Below, in pieces: positions 43,638 through 52,341 of a DNA stretch of 64,000 bases. Source of the DNA: Pseudomonadota bacterium (GTDB lineage Bacteria; Pseudomonadota; Gammaproteobacteria; Acidiferrobacterales; UBA6901). The stretch lies in the NCBI GenBank assembly GCA_021785515.1, contig JAJYEX010000002.1, positions 281,328 through 345,327 of the forward strand. Direction: 5' to 3'. Under the pieces are notes generated by a model, which did no database searches, had not been told where the DNA came from, and saw only the letters and a program-made list of their open reading frames with translations. The position numbers and the translations under genes were made by a program. The first letter of the stretch is position 1; each line of letters opens with the position of its first letter.

Positions 43638-45534
43638 GTGTGCCGAGCATGCTCGACAGCTCGGGGGTGAAAGTCCCCTTCACAACCTGATGGAGGTGAA
43701 GTGATAGCGAAGCGCAAGGGCGTCGCCGCGAGGCGGGGTCTGAAAGAAGCGCGGAGCAAACGTACGAGCCGATGTACAAGAACCGGATGTGAGGCATCGG
43801 TGCCGGGCGAGCGGGCCACTGACCGCGAAGCCCATATCCATCAAGGGCACTGGGTGTAGATTCGGCGGTTGCGTACGGAAGGCGGTCGAGCTTGACCATC
43901 GGGAGATCTGCCGTCGGTCTGGGATACCCTGGACTTAAGGATCGAGTGATCGGTCCTGACCGGGCGGCAGAAGTCAGTAGCGGGCATAGTAGCCGGGTCT
44001 CCGGCGAAGGCCCAAACGGTCCTCGGCGCAGCCGAGGGTAATGGGAGCGGCGAGTAAGCGGTGCGACTCATGGGCGACAAGCGGCAGAAGAACCAGTCTC
44101 AACTGGCCTTCGCGGGAGGGACTGAGGGTGAAGCCCGCAAGTCCTTCTCGGAAGGGACCGAATCGCCCACGGCGAAACACGCAGCAGAAAGCCCGGTCAT
44201 TGGTGAACAGTTGATGGAGGAAGTCTGCGGGCGGGAAAACCTAAAGCAGGCGTTGGCAAGAGTCAAGGCCAATAAAGGAAGCGCTGGCGTGGATGGGATG
44301 ACCGTCCAGCAGTTGCCCGAGTTTCTTAAGGCAACACTGGCCAGCCCTCCGGGAACAGCTGTTGGGTGGAACCTATAGGCCGCAACCGGTGAGGCGGGTG
44401 CAAATCCCCAAGCCAGACGGTGGGAAGCGCAATCTCGGCATCCCGACGGTGCTGGATCGATTCATCCAGCAGGCGGTGATGCAGGTTCTGCAGGGCAGAT
44501 GGGACCGGACGTTCTCCGAGTCGAGTTATGGGTTTCGGCCCGGCCGGGCGAGCAATCAGGCGGTGGCAAAGGTACGGCAACACATCGGCCGAAGGCTACC
44601 GTTGGGTGGTGGATCTCGATCTGGAGAAATTCTTCGACCGGGTCCACCACGACCGGCTGATGGTGAGAATCGCGCAAAGGATCGGTGACAAGCGATTGCT
44701 GAAACTGATCCGGGCGTTTCTGCAAGCCGCAGTGATGGAGAACGGGCTGGTGAGTCCGGTGGATGAGGGCACGCCGCAAGGCGGTCCTCTGTCCCCGTTG
44801 CTCAGCAATATCGTGCTCGTGTGAGTTCGATCGGGAGTTGGAGCATCGTGGACTTCGGTTCGTACGGCTCACGCGGATGACGGTAACATCTATGTCCGCA
44901 GCCGTCGGGCCGGAGAACGCGTGATGGCGAGCGTGACGCAATTCATCACGCTGAAGCTCAGGCTCAAGGTGAACCAGACAAAGAGCGCGGTAGCGCGGCC
45001 ATGGGAACGGAAGTTTCTGGGCTTTAGCTTCTCCTCGCATCGCAAGCCGCGCTGGCGCATTGCGCCCCAGGCGCTGGTCCGATTCAAGGAACGAGTCCGG
45101 GAACTGACGCGTCGGACACGGGCAGTGAGCATCGAGCGAATGGCAAAGGACCTGACCCGGTATCTGCGGGGCTGGATCGGCTATTTCGGTAAGTGCGAAA
45201 CGCCCGGGGTGTTGCGAGGCCTTGAGGAATGGATCCGGCACAGACTCCGGTCTGTCATCTGGACGCAGTGGAAGCGGGGGAAGGTGCGTTATGCTGAGCT
45301 GCGCACACGGGGCGTGCGCGTGGAGCTTGGCCCGCAAAAACGGCGGGCAGCGCCCACGGCCCATGGCGGCTGGCGCAAAGCCCGGCCCTCACCATCGCAC
45401 TGCCCAATGCCTACTTCGACTCGCTCGGGATTCCGCGATTGGCTTCACGCCGATGATTCAACCCGCCGAACCGCCCGGTACGTGACCCGTATGCCGGGTG
45501 GTGTGACAGGGAAAGCGGGCGACTGCCTACCTAT
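43638..45534 (+). mobile_element. Group II intron (1897 bp) inserted antisense in the IS1111-type transposase gene
   Basis: The 5' end GTGTGCCGAGCATG is the group II consensus GUGYG type; the 3' end is ...CTACCTAT. Domain V is visible near 45468-45512 (CGGTACGTGACCCGTATGCCG core followed by a GGTGGTGTGA pattern), and a reverse-transcriptase frame fills domain IV. Excision restores the transposase reading frame exactly. Intron strand is plus, transposase strand minus. The encoded RT is broken, so mobility would need a helper in trans. Confidence 0.92.
44070..45456 (+). pseudogene. ltrA: Group II intron reverse transcriptase/maturase, multiply frameshifted
   Basis: RT motifs are spread over several frames: [20 protein letters not shown], then [20 protein letters not shown] and [15 protein letters not shown], then [19 protein letters not shown] and EGTPQGGPLSPLLSNIVL, then maturase X-domain LGFSFSSHRKPRWRIAP and TRYLRGWIGYFGKCETP, ending TIALPNAYFDSLGIPRL. 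Frame breaks lie near 44330, 44592, 44822-44868 and 45378. The catalytic YADD box is now preceded by a 2-nt insertion and reads HADD. Not functional as it stands. Confidence 0.9.
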
Positions 45535-46096
45535 GTCGATCTTCGCGCAGCTCACAGAGCAGCGTGCGCATGCGGTCGGTAAGCCCGTTCTCGGCATCCT
45601 CAAGCAGCCCGGGCAGCGCACCGCGGATCTGCCCAACCCCCCGGGCGACGGGCAGGCCGTACTCTAGCAGGAACGCCCGGATCTGGTTGATGAGCATCGT
45701 GCGGTTTGCGATGAGCCCGTGGCGCACCCGGTGCAGCGCCTGGAGATCCTGCTGATCTGGGGTCTTGATCGGCACAAAGCGCATGGTAGGGCGCGTCACC
45801 GCCTCGGCAATGGCCTCGGCGTCGAGGAAGTCCGACTTGTTGCCCTTCACGTAGGGCTTGACGAACTGTGCGGCCATGAGGCGCACGGTATGGCCGGCTT
45901 CCGCAAAGCGCCGTGCCAGGTGCTGGGAGCCCGGACAGGATTCCATGCCGATGAGACAGGCGGGAAGATTGGCGATGAAACGCATGAGCTTCTCGCGGGT
46001 GAGCTTCTGCTTCAACGCAGGATGTCCACGCCCATCGAGCCCTACGAGATGAAAGGTGGATTTGCCGATGTCGATGCCCAGTGTTGTAATGTCCAT
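45535..46096 (-). pseudogene. IS110/IS1111 transposase, N-terminal part (DEDD RuvC-like)
   Basis: Starts MDITTLGIDIGKSTFHLVGL (ATG 46096) with the first catalytic Asp, then GMESCPGSQHLARRFAEAGH and NKSDFLDAEAIAEAV carrying the other acidic residues. The frame is cut after CELREDR by the antisense group II intron and continues at 43637. With the C-terminal part it totals 350 aa, the family length. Confidence 0.9.
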
Positions 46097-46190
46097 GGAT
46101 GGTTTGCCTCCTTCGGTTGGGTGGGTACATTGAAGCCCCACCAGTATGGCCCCCTCGAGGCCGAAAGAAGAGGGGCGGACCATCCCATTA

Positions 46191-47086
46191 GCGGCGGCGT
46201 TCTTCGCGAGGGGGTCGCGGTGAAGTACGCCTGGATCGACGAGCATCGCGACCGGTTTGCCGTCACCCGGATGTGCCGGCTGTTGACGGTTTCGCGCACA
46301 GGATATTGCCAGTGGCGAGAACGGGCACCGAGCTCGCGGACCATCGCCAACTCGGTTCTGGACGTGCAGGTGGCCGCGATCCACGCGGGCAGCCGCCGCA
46401 GCTATGGGCGCAATCGGATTCTTCGGGCCTTGCGTCAGCAGGGAACAACGCCGGGCCATGAGCGGGTACGCCGCAGTCTGCTGCGCCAGAAGCTTCGCCC
46501 GGTGTACCGGCGGCCGTACCGCGTGACGACCGATTCGAATCACACCAAGTCGATTGCCCCCAACCTCCTGGATCGACGGTTTTCTGGCTGGCCGGTGAAC
46601 CGTGCCTGGGTGGGTGATATCATGTATATCGCCACCGCCGAAGGCTGGCTGTACCTGGCCGTCATCACGGACCTTGCCAGCCGCCGTATCGTTGGCTGGT
46701 CGATGAGCGAGCGGATCAAAGCCGATCTCGTCTGCCAGGCGCTCAAATCGGCGTACTGGCGGCGCAAACCCGGCGCCGGTTTGATCATGCACACCGACCG
46801 CGGGAGCCAGTACGCCAGCCACAGCTACCGGCAGTTGATCAAAGACTACTACCGCCTGATTCAATCGATGAGCCGGAGGGCCAACTGCCGGGATAACGCG
46901 GCGATGGAGAGCTTCTTCAAGACGCTGAAGGTCGAGCGCGTGAATCAGGTTCGGTACGAAACCCGGGCGCAGGCACGCATCGATCTGGTCGATTGGATCG
47001 AAGGCTTCTACAATTCGCAATGCCTGCATTCGGCGATCGATTACCAGGCACCGAACCAGTTGGAAAAGCAGTGCAACGCTGTATAG
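46191..47086 (+). pseudogene. IS3 OrfB (DDE integrase domain), separated from OrfA
   Basis: Begins GGVLREGVAVKYAWIDEHRD in the -1 frame relative to OrfA, then the rve integrase core with NRAWVGDIMYIATAEG (Asp), MHTDRGSQYAS (Asp) and DNAAMESFFKTLKVE (Glu), ending TAG 47084-47086. The catalytic domain is undamaged, but the frameshift window joining it to OrfA has been destroyed by the inserted element. A GTG at 46219 could start a lone OrfB. Confidence 0.88.
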
Positions 47087-47116
47087 CCTGGTGTACGTCA
47101 AATCGAGGCAGGGTCA

Positions 47117-47675
47117 GTCAGTCGTAGAGATAGCGGCAAACTGCTTGCCGGTATGTTTTGTGTTTTCAGGCTATGCGGGAACCGGTTACGGTTGGAAAAT
47201 CAGGATATCTTTTGGTTATGCCCGCAATTCATAATAAACTGGCAGGCGTTTGACTTTCTGGTTCAGCCGTCATGAAACACAGTGGGTCCGACTAACGCCG
47301 CATCTGTATATTTAAGGGTACGGTACTCATGTGGGCCATCGCAGGAAGTTTGCGATTAGGCGATTGGTCGAGTCGAAGATCAAGCGTCATCGTAACGTAC
47401 GTTCGAGGATGACTGGGCCTCGGCTGGGCAAGACAGCGTGCTCAGCTGCTACATGAGAACCTGACGTTGTTCGATAGCTACCGGGTGCGATGGGCTGCGC
47501 CGGAAGCATGCCTGGCATGATGGGCCTCATAAGGCCTGGTGCGACACATACAGGAAACGGCTTGCGAAATCCCCCCGCTCCGTTTGAGGTAGCGGGGCTG
47601 GAGACACGGCGTGGCTGAGATAAGGCGTCACGTTTAAGGGTGCGCCGATGGTGACGCAATCCCGGGGCAAGAATC
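47117..47675. other. 560-nt spacer upstream of the Wzy-like gene; hairpin and GGTAGC motif
   Basis: No gene. A 7-bp stem CCCCGCT (47573-47579) / AGCGGGG (47591-47597) overlaps the string AGGTAGCGGGG at 47587-47597, which recurs at 57368-57378. The promoter of the 47676 gene is presumably here; none is obvious. Confidence 0.5.
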
Positions 47676-49031
47676 ATGGCGAACATTCAAACTGACCTGA
47701 CCGACTCCAGCGGTACTGATAACCCCGGTGCGCGGGAGTTTTACGCCGTCAGGATGGGAAAAATTTGGGCCGCGGTGAAACGTGAGCCCTTGTCGTTCTG
47801 GGCCATCAACCTGTACTTGCTGCTAGAGTACGTCCGGCCGCAATCGTCCTACCCAGCGTTCGACATTCTTCCGTGGGATAAGGTCGCGCTCATTATTGCG
47901 CTCGTCTCGTACTTGAGCGAACCGCGTGTCGCCACGGTCAGAAATGGCGCAGACAAACTGATGATCCTTTTTCTTTTCGCTGTTCTCTCATCTTCGGTGT
48001 TGGCGACACATCCGTCCATCGCATACGCTCATTTGATGAGCGGCTTTATAGATTGGCTGGTAATTTATTTTCTTATAACGCGGATTGTCGTGTCGGAAAG
48101 ACGGTTCTTCATATTTTTTCTCGCCTTTCTTGTTTACAATTTCAAGATGTCCCTGCACGGATTCCGAAGCTGGGCAGAAAGGGATTTTGCCTGGGAGAGC
48201 TGGGGTGTAACCGGGGCCCCGGGCTTCTTCCAGAATTCCGGCGAGTTCGGGATTGAACTCTGCATCTTCCTCCCGTTGTCCTATTACTTTATCGCCGCGT
48301 TGTGGCCATACTGGGGAAAGATAAAGCGTCTGTTCTTTCTGCTGTTCCCGTTAACGGCTATCGGATCGATTCTCGCCACGTCGTCACGAGGTGCGGTGCT
48401 TGGCAGCGGCGCGGCCGTCTTATTCATAGTGATGCAGAGCCGCCGTTACCGCGTCCGGGCGCTCCTGGTTGCTGCAGGAGTCCTGGCCATTTCCTACGTT
48501 GTTATCCCGCCTCAATTCATGGCACGTTTTGGCCGCTCCGGCACCGACAAGACTTCCATTGAGCGGCTTGTACGCTGGAAAGACGGCATAAGCATGTACG
48601 AAAAGCATCCGTATTTCGGCATCGGATATTTTAATTGGGACCGGTACTATGAAGACCATTACTCCACTATTAGGGGTGGGTTCGGTCTCCCCCACAATAT
48701 TTTCATACAAGCGGGCGCCGAACTGGGCACGTTCGGGCTTGCCGCGTTCATCATGCTGATCATCGGGGCGTTCGTAAACAACTACAAGGTTCGCAAGCTT
48801 GTGTCAAAGTCGGAAAACCCATTCTTGTACAGTACCGCACAAGGGCTCGATGCGGCGATGATCGGACTGCTCGTGAGCGGGTCGTTTATTACAGTGCTTT
48901 ATTATCCCTACTTCTGGATAGACCTGTCCTTTGTCGTTGCATTGCGGGCAGTGGCGGAACACGCCGCGCGGAACAAAGCAGTTGCCTCCGATGTGTCGGG
49001 CGAATTTATCGCGCATCCGCCGTCGGTTTGA
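47676..49031 (+). CDS. O-antigen ligase / Wzy-type polymerase family membrane protein
   Basis: 451 aa with about ten to twelve hydrophobic helices and the Wzy_C-type signature region LATSSRGAVLGSGAAVLFIV, followed by a periplasmic loop with WKDGISMYEKHPYFGIGYFN and GFGLPHNIFIQAGAELGTFG (the HN motif of O-antigen ligases and polymerases). Predicted inner-membrane enzyme that polymerises or transfers lipid-linked repeat units on the periplasmic side. It is the only such gene in the window, so it is the likely polymerase for the EPS made by the flanking genes. It sits isolated between two mobile elements. Confidence 0.82.
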   Translation: MANIQTDLTDSSGTDNPGAREFYAVRMGKIWAAVKREPLSFWAINLYLLLEYVRPQSSYPAFDILPWDKVALIIALVSYLSEPRVATVRNGADKLMILFLFAVLSSSVLATHPSIAYAHLMSGFIDWLVIYFLITRIVVSERRFFIFFLAFLVYNFKMSLHGFRSWAERDFAWESWGVTGAPGFFQNSGEFGIELCIFLPLSYYFIAALWPYWGKIKRLFFLLFPLTAIGSILATSSRGAVLGSGAAVLFIVMQSRRYRVRALLVAAGVLAISYVVIPPQFMARFGRSGTDKTSIERLVRWKDGISMYEKHPYFGIGYFNWDRYYEDHYSTIRGGFGLPHNIFIQAGAELGTFGLAAFIMLIIGAFVNNYKVRKLVSKSENPFLYSTAQGLDAAMIGLLVSGSFITVLYYPYFWIDLSFVVALRAVAEHAARNKAVASDVSGEFIAHPPSV

Positions 49032-49399
49032 AGGGACCTTCGCGAATCTTCATCGAGTAGCTTGGCGTACTTAATCCTTGGCGGAAATCAGTACGGCGTG
49101 TTGGCCGTGACCTCTGCACCTTGGCCTGCACGGCATACCGGTACTGGTCACAGTCATGACCCGCAGATCGCCAGCAGGCGAGCAGGACCCTGTGCCTGAT
49201 CACCGATGTGGCGGCGGCCTGACGCCGCTTCGCGCGGCACTTAAAAAAATGCGGGTTGCCCTATGTCTCCGACGGCGTACGGGTCCGTGCCGCACTCGTC
49301 TTGGCGCGCAGCGTCAGATTTATGCTGGGCTAGAATGCGATCAAGTATGATTAGGCGCAGACAGACCGGGTGCATAATAACCACATGTTAGGTATTATG
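49032..49399. other. 370-nt spacer between the Wzy-like gene and IS1634, nothing recognised
   Basis: No supportable gene or clear terminator. A purine/pyrimidine-skewed AT-rich stretch precedes the target-site duplication at 49400. Confidence 0.5.
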
Positions 49400-49405
49400 T
49401 TTAGT
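49400..49405. repeat. Target-site duplication TTTAGT (left) of the IS1634-family element
   Basis: The same hexamer follows the right end at 51335-51340; 5-6 bp duplications fit the family. Confidence 0.85.
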
Positions 49406-51334
49406 CTGAAGTTGCCTCCCTAACCCCCCAAAAAAGCCCCCCTAACGCTCAGGAAATCAAGCGCTTGGGCATTTTCTGATCTGTGGGAATGTAGGCATGT
49501 AATGCTTGTTATCATGCTTTATATTGTATGTTAGTTGTGGTATGTAGTAGGCATGCATATCCATATCGTGCCCAATCGTGGCTCGCGCCCCACCATCCTG
49601 TTGCGGGAATCCTACCGCGAGGGGAAATCGGTGAAGAAGCGCACAATCGCCAATCTCTCGCATCTGCCGATGCGCCAGATCGAACTCCTGCGCGCGGTCT
49701 TTCAGGGCGCGGATCTGCAACCGGCAGGTCTGGGGTTCGTGGTGGAGCGCTCGCAAGCCCAGGGGCATGTGGAGGCAGTGCGCAGGATGATGGCGCGCCT
49801 GGGCCTGCCTGCGCTGATCGCCGGTAGGCCGTGCCGGGAGCGGGACCTGGTGCTCGCCATGATCGCCTCCCGCATCCTCGACCCCCAGACCAAGCTCGCC
49901 ATGACCCGCTCCTGGCAGGCCACCACGCTTGCGGAGACCTTCGGGGTGACCGAGGCCGATGAGCAGGACTGCTATGCCGCCATGGACTGGCTCCTTGCGC
50001 GCCAGGACCGCATCGAGAGGAAGTTGGCGACCCGCCACCTCAAGGCCGATGGGCTCGTGCTCTATGATCTTTCTTCCAGTTACTTTGAAGGCGCGACCTG
50101 TCCTCTAGCCCAGAGGGGCTACTCGCGCGATGGTAAGCGCGGGACCTTGCAGGTGAACTACGGGCTTCTGACCGACGACCGGGGCTGCCCGGTGGCGGTC
50201 ACCGTGCATGAGGGCAACACCGCCGACCCCACGACCCTCCTGCCCGAGATCGAGCGCATCAAGGACAACTTCGGCATCGCGCAGTTCGTGATGGTCGGCG
50301 ACCTCGGCATGATCAGCGCTGCCGCGATCGCCGATCTGCGGGAGCAGGGCGCCATCGGCTGGATCACGGCCTTGAAGAGCCCCTCGATCCGTGCCTTGGT
50401 CGAGGACAAATCTCTGCAACCCGATCTCTTCGATGAGAAGAACCTCTGCGAGATCACCCACCCCGACTATCCGGGAGAGCGGCTCATCGCCTGCCGTAAC
50501 CCCGAGCTTGCCAAGCTTAGGCGCCATAAGCGCGAGGAGCTCTTGCAGGCGACCGAAGACGGTCTCATCCAGATCGCTACCCGTATCGCCGCTGGACGTC
50601 TTGCGGGGCAGGACAAGATCGGCTTGGCGGTCGGCCGTGTGATCAACCGCTACAAGATGGCCAAGCACTTTACCCTCACCATCACCGACACGACCCTGGT
50701 CTTTGCCCGCAAGATCGAGGCCATCTGCCTCGAGGCGGCGCTCGATGGGATCTACATCATCCGCACCTCGGTCACAGCGGACCGCCTGGACAGCGCGAGC
50801 TGCGTGCGCCACTACAAGTCCTTGTCCCAGGTCGAGCGGGCGTTTCGCTCGATGAAGACGGTCGATCTCAAGGTCCGCCCGATCCACCACCGTTTGAGCG
50901 ATCGGGTGCGCGCCCACATCTTTCTCTGCATGCTCGCCTACCATGTCGAGTGGCATCTGAAGGAGGCCTGGCGCCCACTGCTCTTCGCCGATGAGGATCA
51001 AGCCGCCAAGGCCATTCGTGATCCGGTCGCCCCGGCCGAGCGCTCGGTGGGCGCCAAAGCCAAGGTCGCCCGTCGGCACCACGGGGACGGCACACCCATC
51101 CACAGCTTCCCGACACTTCTTGCGCAGCTCGCCACGATCGTGCGCAACACCTGCCGCACGTCCGCTGAAGCGGATGCGCCGACCTTCTCCGTGACGACGC
51201 AATCCAATCCGCTGCAAAGGCGCGCCCTGGATCTCATCGACACCCTTACCGTGTAGGCAGGGCGCGGAACAACGCTCCTCTCACAACGCCTTGAGAGGCC
51301 GAAGGAAAACATGTTTCGTTCGGGGCAACTTGAG
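49406..51334 (+). mobile_element. IS1634-family insertion sequence, complete (1929 bp)
   Basis: Ends CTGAAGTTGCCTCCC (left) and, in reverse complement, CTCAAGTTGCCCCGA (right) form short imperfect inverted repeats. The exact hexamer TTTAGT flanks both. One long transposase gene on plus. Removing the element leaves an ordinary non-coding junction, so no gene was hit. Confidence 0.88.
49553..51256 (+). CDS. IS1634-family transposase
   Basis: Large DDE transposase (567 aa from ATG 49553, MHIHIVPNRGSRPTIL; an in-frame ATG 49535 would add six residues). Catalytic Asp in LVLYDLSSSYFEG, Asp in FVMVGDLGMISA and Glu in SLSQVERAFRSMKTVDL; the long insertion before the Glu is typical of IS4/IS1634 relatives. 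Reading frame intact, so the element may be active. Confidence 0.92.
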   Translation: MHIHIVPNRGSRPTILLRESYREGKSVKKRTIANLSHLPMRQIELLRAVFQGADLQPAGLGFVVERSQAQGHVEAVRRMMARLGLPALIAGRPCRERDLVLAMIASRILDPQTKLAMTRSWQATTLAETFGVTEADEQDCYAAMDWLLARQDRIERKLATRHLKADGLVLYDLSSSYFEGATCPLAQRGYSRDGKRGTLQVNYGLLTDDRGCPVAVTVHEGNTADPTTLLPEIERIKDNFGIAQFVMVGDLGMISAAAIADLREQGAIGWITALKSPSIRALVEDKSLQPDLFDEKNLCEITHPDYPGERLIACRNPELAKLRRHKREELLQATEDGLIQIATRIAAGRLAGQDKIGLAVGRVINRYKMAKHFTLTITDTTLVFARKIEAICLEAALDGIYIIRTSVTADRLDSASCVRHYKSLSQVERAFRSMKTVDLKVRPIHHRLSDRVRAHIFLCMLAYHVEWHLKEAWRPLLFADEDQAAKAIRDPVAPAERSVGAKAKVARRHHGDGTPIHSFPTLLAQLATIVRNTCRTSAEADAPTFSVTTQSNPLQRRALDLIDTLTV

Positions 51335-51340
51335 TTTAGT
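51335..51340. repeat. Target-site duplication TTTAGT (right) of the IS1634-family element
   Basis: Copy of 49400-49405, fixing the element's right end at 51334. Confidence 0.85.
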
Positions 51341-52341
51341 CTCATTGCCGGTTCGAACTGCGTTCAAACAGCTTTACCCGTTTTACAAACAATTGATTTT
51401 CAATGGTATTATTCCTGATCCGCCGATCCTGCTGTCTGCCACAGAATAGGCTGTCGGCGGATGACGAGTATCTTCGAACAGATAAGGACCGTCACAACTG
51501 CTGCAAAAATGGGCATTTTGGAACCTTTTAACTTTTCTGGTGCCTATGACGCAGCCGACGACACCCCCAGGGCCCAGATGAATTTCTCGAGACTGGCTCT
51601 GGACAAGGTTGATTTAGGCTAATGTTAAAATGAATAGTGTCCGGACGTTTACTAAAACGACGTCCGTTGGCTAGCGGAGAACGCTTGAATGGCATTCGTG
51701 ATGAGGGGGCGGTTAAGCGATTAATCTGATGGAATCTGTCTCAACATGGATAGGGGCTGAGTCTATCGCATTTCATGCAGGTGTTCGCTGGGCGCGGAGA
51801 TGGGCGATGCGTGGAGCCCTCGAAGCTTAAACGCAGGGTTCTAAACGAACAGCCGAGGCTCATGGGGGTGGATGTGTAGGCAAAATGAATGCACTTAAGG
51901 ACTCGGGTGCGCGAGGGCGGCTTGGAGGTCGCGTCGTGTGTCCGTGAGGGGCGGTGCACATGCGGTTTGCTGGCTGTAACTCCGCTCGCGTTCCGGTGCA
52001 GGTGGCTTGGGCATTTGCCCGATCCAGCGCCGTATCCGGAGGGCACAAAAATGAAACGGCAATCAATTCAAAACCTCGGGGACACAGAGCGCTGGGATCG
52101 TAATAGCGATTGATTGGGTAGCAGTGACCGGTATAACAACGGGTAAGGTGTACATTTAATTAACAACCATTGCGCTGGCCAGCGCAGGTTTGTCTGGTTT
52201 GGAGAGCAGGGTAGCCGCCGTCCGATGCCCATGCCTGCGCGGCAGAGGGATGGCAAGCGACTATTAAAAAAAGAGAAAACGGGGCCCCGTATTGCAGCGG
52301 TTTCGCTGTCACGCAGTATTGGGCGTCTAGGGGTGTGCTGC
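51341..52341. other. 1-kb gene-free region upstream of the main EPS operon
   Basis: No supportable gene; the open frame at 51889-52113 has no family resemblance. Probably holds the promoter and leader of the sugar-transferase gene. An inverted repeat GGACGT/ACGTCC with an 11-nt loop lies near 51642-51664. I searched for a sigma54 -24/-12 pair and found none with correct spacing. Confidence 0.5.

Larger units (their letters stand above)
42884..46190 (-). mobile_element. IS110-family, IS1111-group element, split by a group II intron
   Basis: Sub-terminal inverted repeats ATGGTCCGCCCC at 42887-42898 and (reverse complement) 46172-46183 stand 3 bp and 7 bp from the ends, the layout known for IS1111-group elements such as IS5075. 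The host IS3 sequence reads CTAAAAAAA | GCGGCGGCG when the element is removed. Without the intron the element is 1410 bp. The transposase gene is on minus, with a 93-nt upstream and a 263-nt downstream non-coding end. No target duplication. Confidence 0.9.
42536..47116 (+). mobile_element. IS3-family element, split by an IS1111-type element
   Basis: Terminal repeats TGACCCTGCCCCAGTTTCAC (left) and TGACCCTGCCTCGATTTGAC (right, reverse complement) agree at most positions and continue to CGTACA.CAG. 3-bp duplication GTC. Without the inserted 42884-46190 the element would be 1274 bp, the usual IS3 size. Its two reading frames are separated by the insertion, so it can no longer make OrfAB transposase. 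Confidence 0.93.

Noticed and set aside
51341-52341. Sigma54 (-24/-12) promoter expected for XrtA-type EPS operons
   Set aside because: TGGC...TTGC-like pairs seen near 52006 and in other spacers have GG-GC spacing of 9, 11 or 12 bp, not 10.
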